A stretch of DNA of 64,000 nt. Origin: Marinicella algicola. Its GTDB lineage: Bacteria; Pseudomonadota; Gammaproteobacteria; Xanthomonadales; Marinicellaceae. Below are positions 63,867 to 64,000 of this stretch, piece by piece; the stretch's first letter is position 1; every line of letters begins with the position of its first letter. Below the pieces are notes generated by a model that worked only from the letters and a program-made list of their open reading frames with translations, searched no databases and was not told the origin of the DNA. Both the position numbers and the translations under genes were made by a program. The DNA lies in assembly GCF_028401385.1 (NCBI RefSeq), contig NZ_JAQOMR010000001.1, forward strand, positions 3,946,501-4,010,500, written 5' to 3'.

Positions 63867-64000
63867 TCATGCCGCACTGAAGCGCTGCCGGGCAAGACGG
63901 AAAACATCAATGCCGAAGGAATAGCTGATCAGCACAAGGGCAATGGCCGCAATCGCCGTCGAAACCGGTGGGGCTATCATCGGTACCAGAATGGCGCACA
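63867..64000 (-). CDS. C-terminal end of a membrane protein (partial)
   Basis: A minus-strand frame entering from the right edge with about 44 codons: CAILVPMIAPPVSTAIAAIA, then LVLISYSFGIDVFRLARQRF and the end SAA. One clear transmembrane helix is followed by a short basic tail. It is too short to name a family. The frame lies on the strand opposite the UPF0104 gene, converging with it 47 bp apart. Confidence 0.55.
   Translation of the reverse strand, partial: CAILVPMIAPPVSTAIAAIALVLISYSFGIDVFRLARQRFSAA

Noticed and set aside
1..64000. CRISPR array, tRNA or rRNA genes, integrase, transposase or prophage genes
   Set aside because: I looked for regular spaced repeats, RNA-gene landmarks and recombinase motifs and found none. 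Short tRNA-like structures could still be missed without a covariance search.

Overview
The window is G+C-rich, densely coded DNA from an alphaproteobacterium, most probably a marine or salt-tolerant member of the Rhizobiales/Hyphomicrobiales (a Martelella-, Hoeflea- or Aurantimonas-like organism). That placement is inferred from three things: a complete ectA-ectB-ectC-ask operon with a divergent ectR-type MarR gene, rhizobial-type mur/sit manganese genes, and many solute-binding-protein transporters (four DctP/Q/M-type or amino-acid systems and a sugar ABC system). I see no rRNA, tRNA, CRISPR array, prophage or insertion sequence.

Layout. 1-3009: TRAP transporter with its GntR regulator. 3.2-5.0 kb: gene remnants (hydantoinase N-terminus, FAD amine oxidase, short dihydropyrimidinase-like N-terminus). 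5.2-10.9 kb: DapA-family lyase, a second TRAP system, HpcH/HpaI aldolase and LysR regulator. 11.0-15.4 kb: GntR regulator, polar amino-acid ABC transporter and class V aminotransferase. 15.6-26.6 kb: a glucuronide-utilisation locus (fructuronate reductase, GH31 glycosidase, third TRAP system, GH2 beta-glucuronidase, GntR, mannonate dehydratase). 27-30 kb: cold-shock protein, fatty-acid desaturase, SDR remnant and hydratase. 30.2-33.8 kb: modE-modABC. 33.9-39.3 kb: copper-related pair PCuAC/DUF2946, then mur and sitABCD manganese uptake. 39.4-48.2 kb: DeoR regulator, alpha-xylosidase operon with sugar ABC transporter and LacI regulator. 48.4-51.8 kb: rfbCBDA for dTDP-L-rhamnose. 51.9-56.3 kb: ectoine genes and ectR. 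56.5-61.2 kb: a FecBCD-type metal/metallophore ABC transporter translationally coupled to two unusual proteins, one a duplicated glutamine-amidotransferase-like protein and one FmdE-like. 61.2-64 kb: membrane sulfatase-fold transferase, UPF0104 membrane protein and the end of another membrane gene.

How the genes work together. The 15.6-26.6 kb block would import glucuronosides, release glucuronate with the GH2 enzyme and take fructuronate to 2-keto-3-deoxygluconate through UxuB and UxuA; the isomerase UxaC is not in the window. The 40-48 kb block would import and cleave alpha-xylosides. The ectoine operon and rhamnose genes suit a saline, surface-associated life. The metal genes cover molybdate, manganese, copper and an unidentified chelated metal.

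Quality warning. About 25 reading-frame breaks fall inside otherwise well-conserved genes, and nearly all are repaired by adding one base to a short homopolymer. I read this as sequencing or consensus error rather than gene death, and annotate those genes as one feature across the break. All coordinates downstream of such sites are therefore approximate relative to the true genome.
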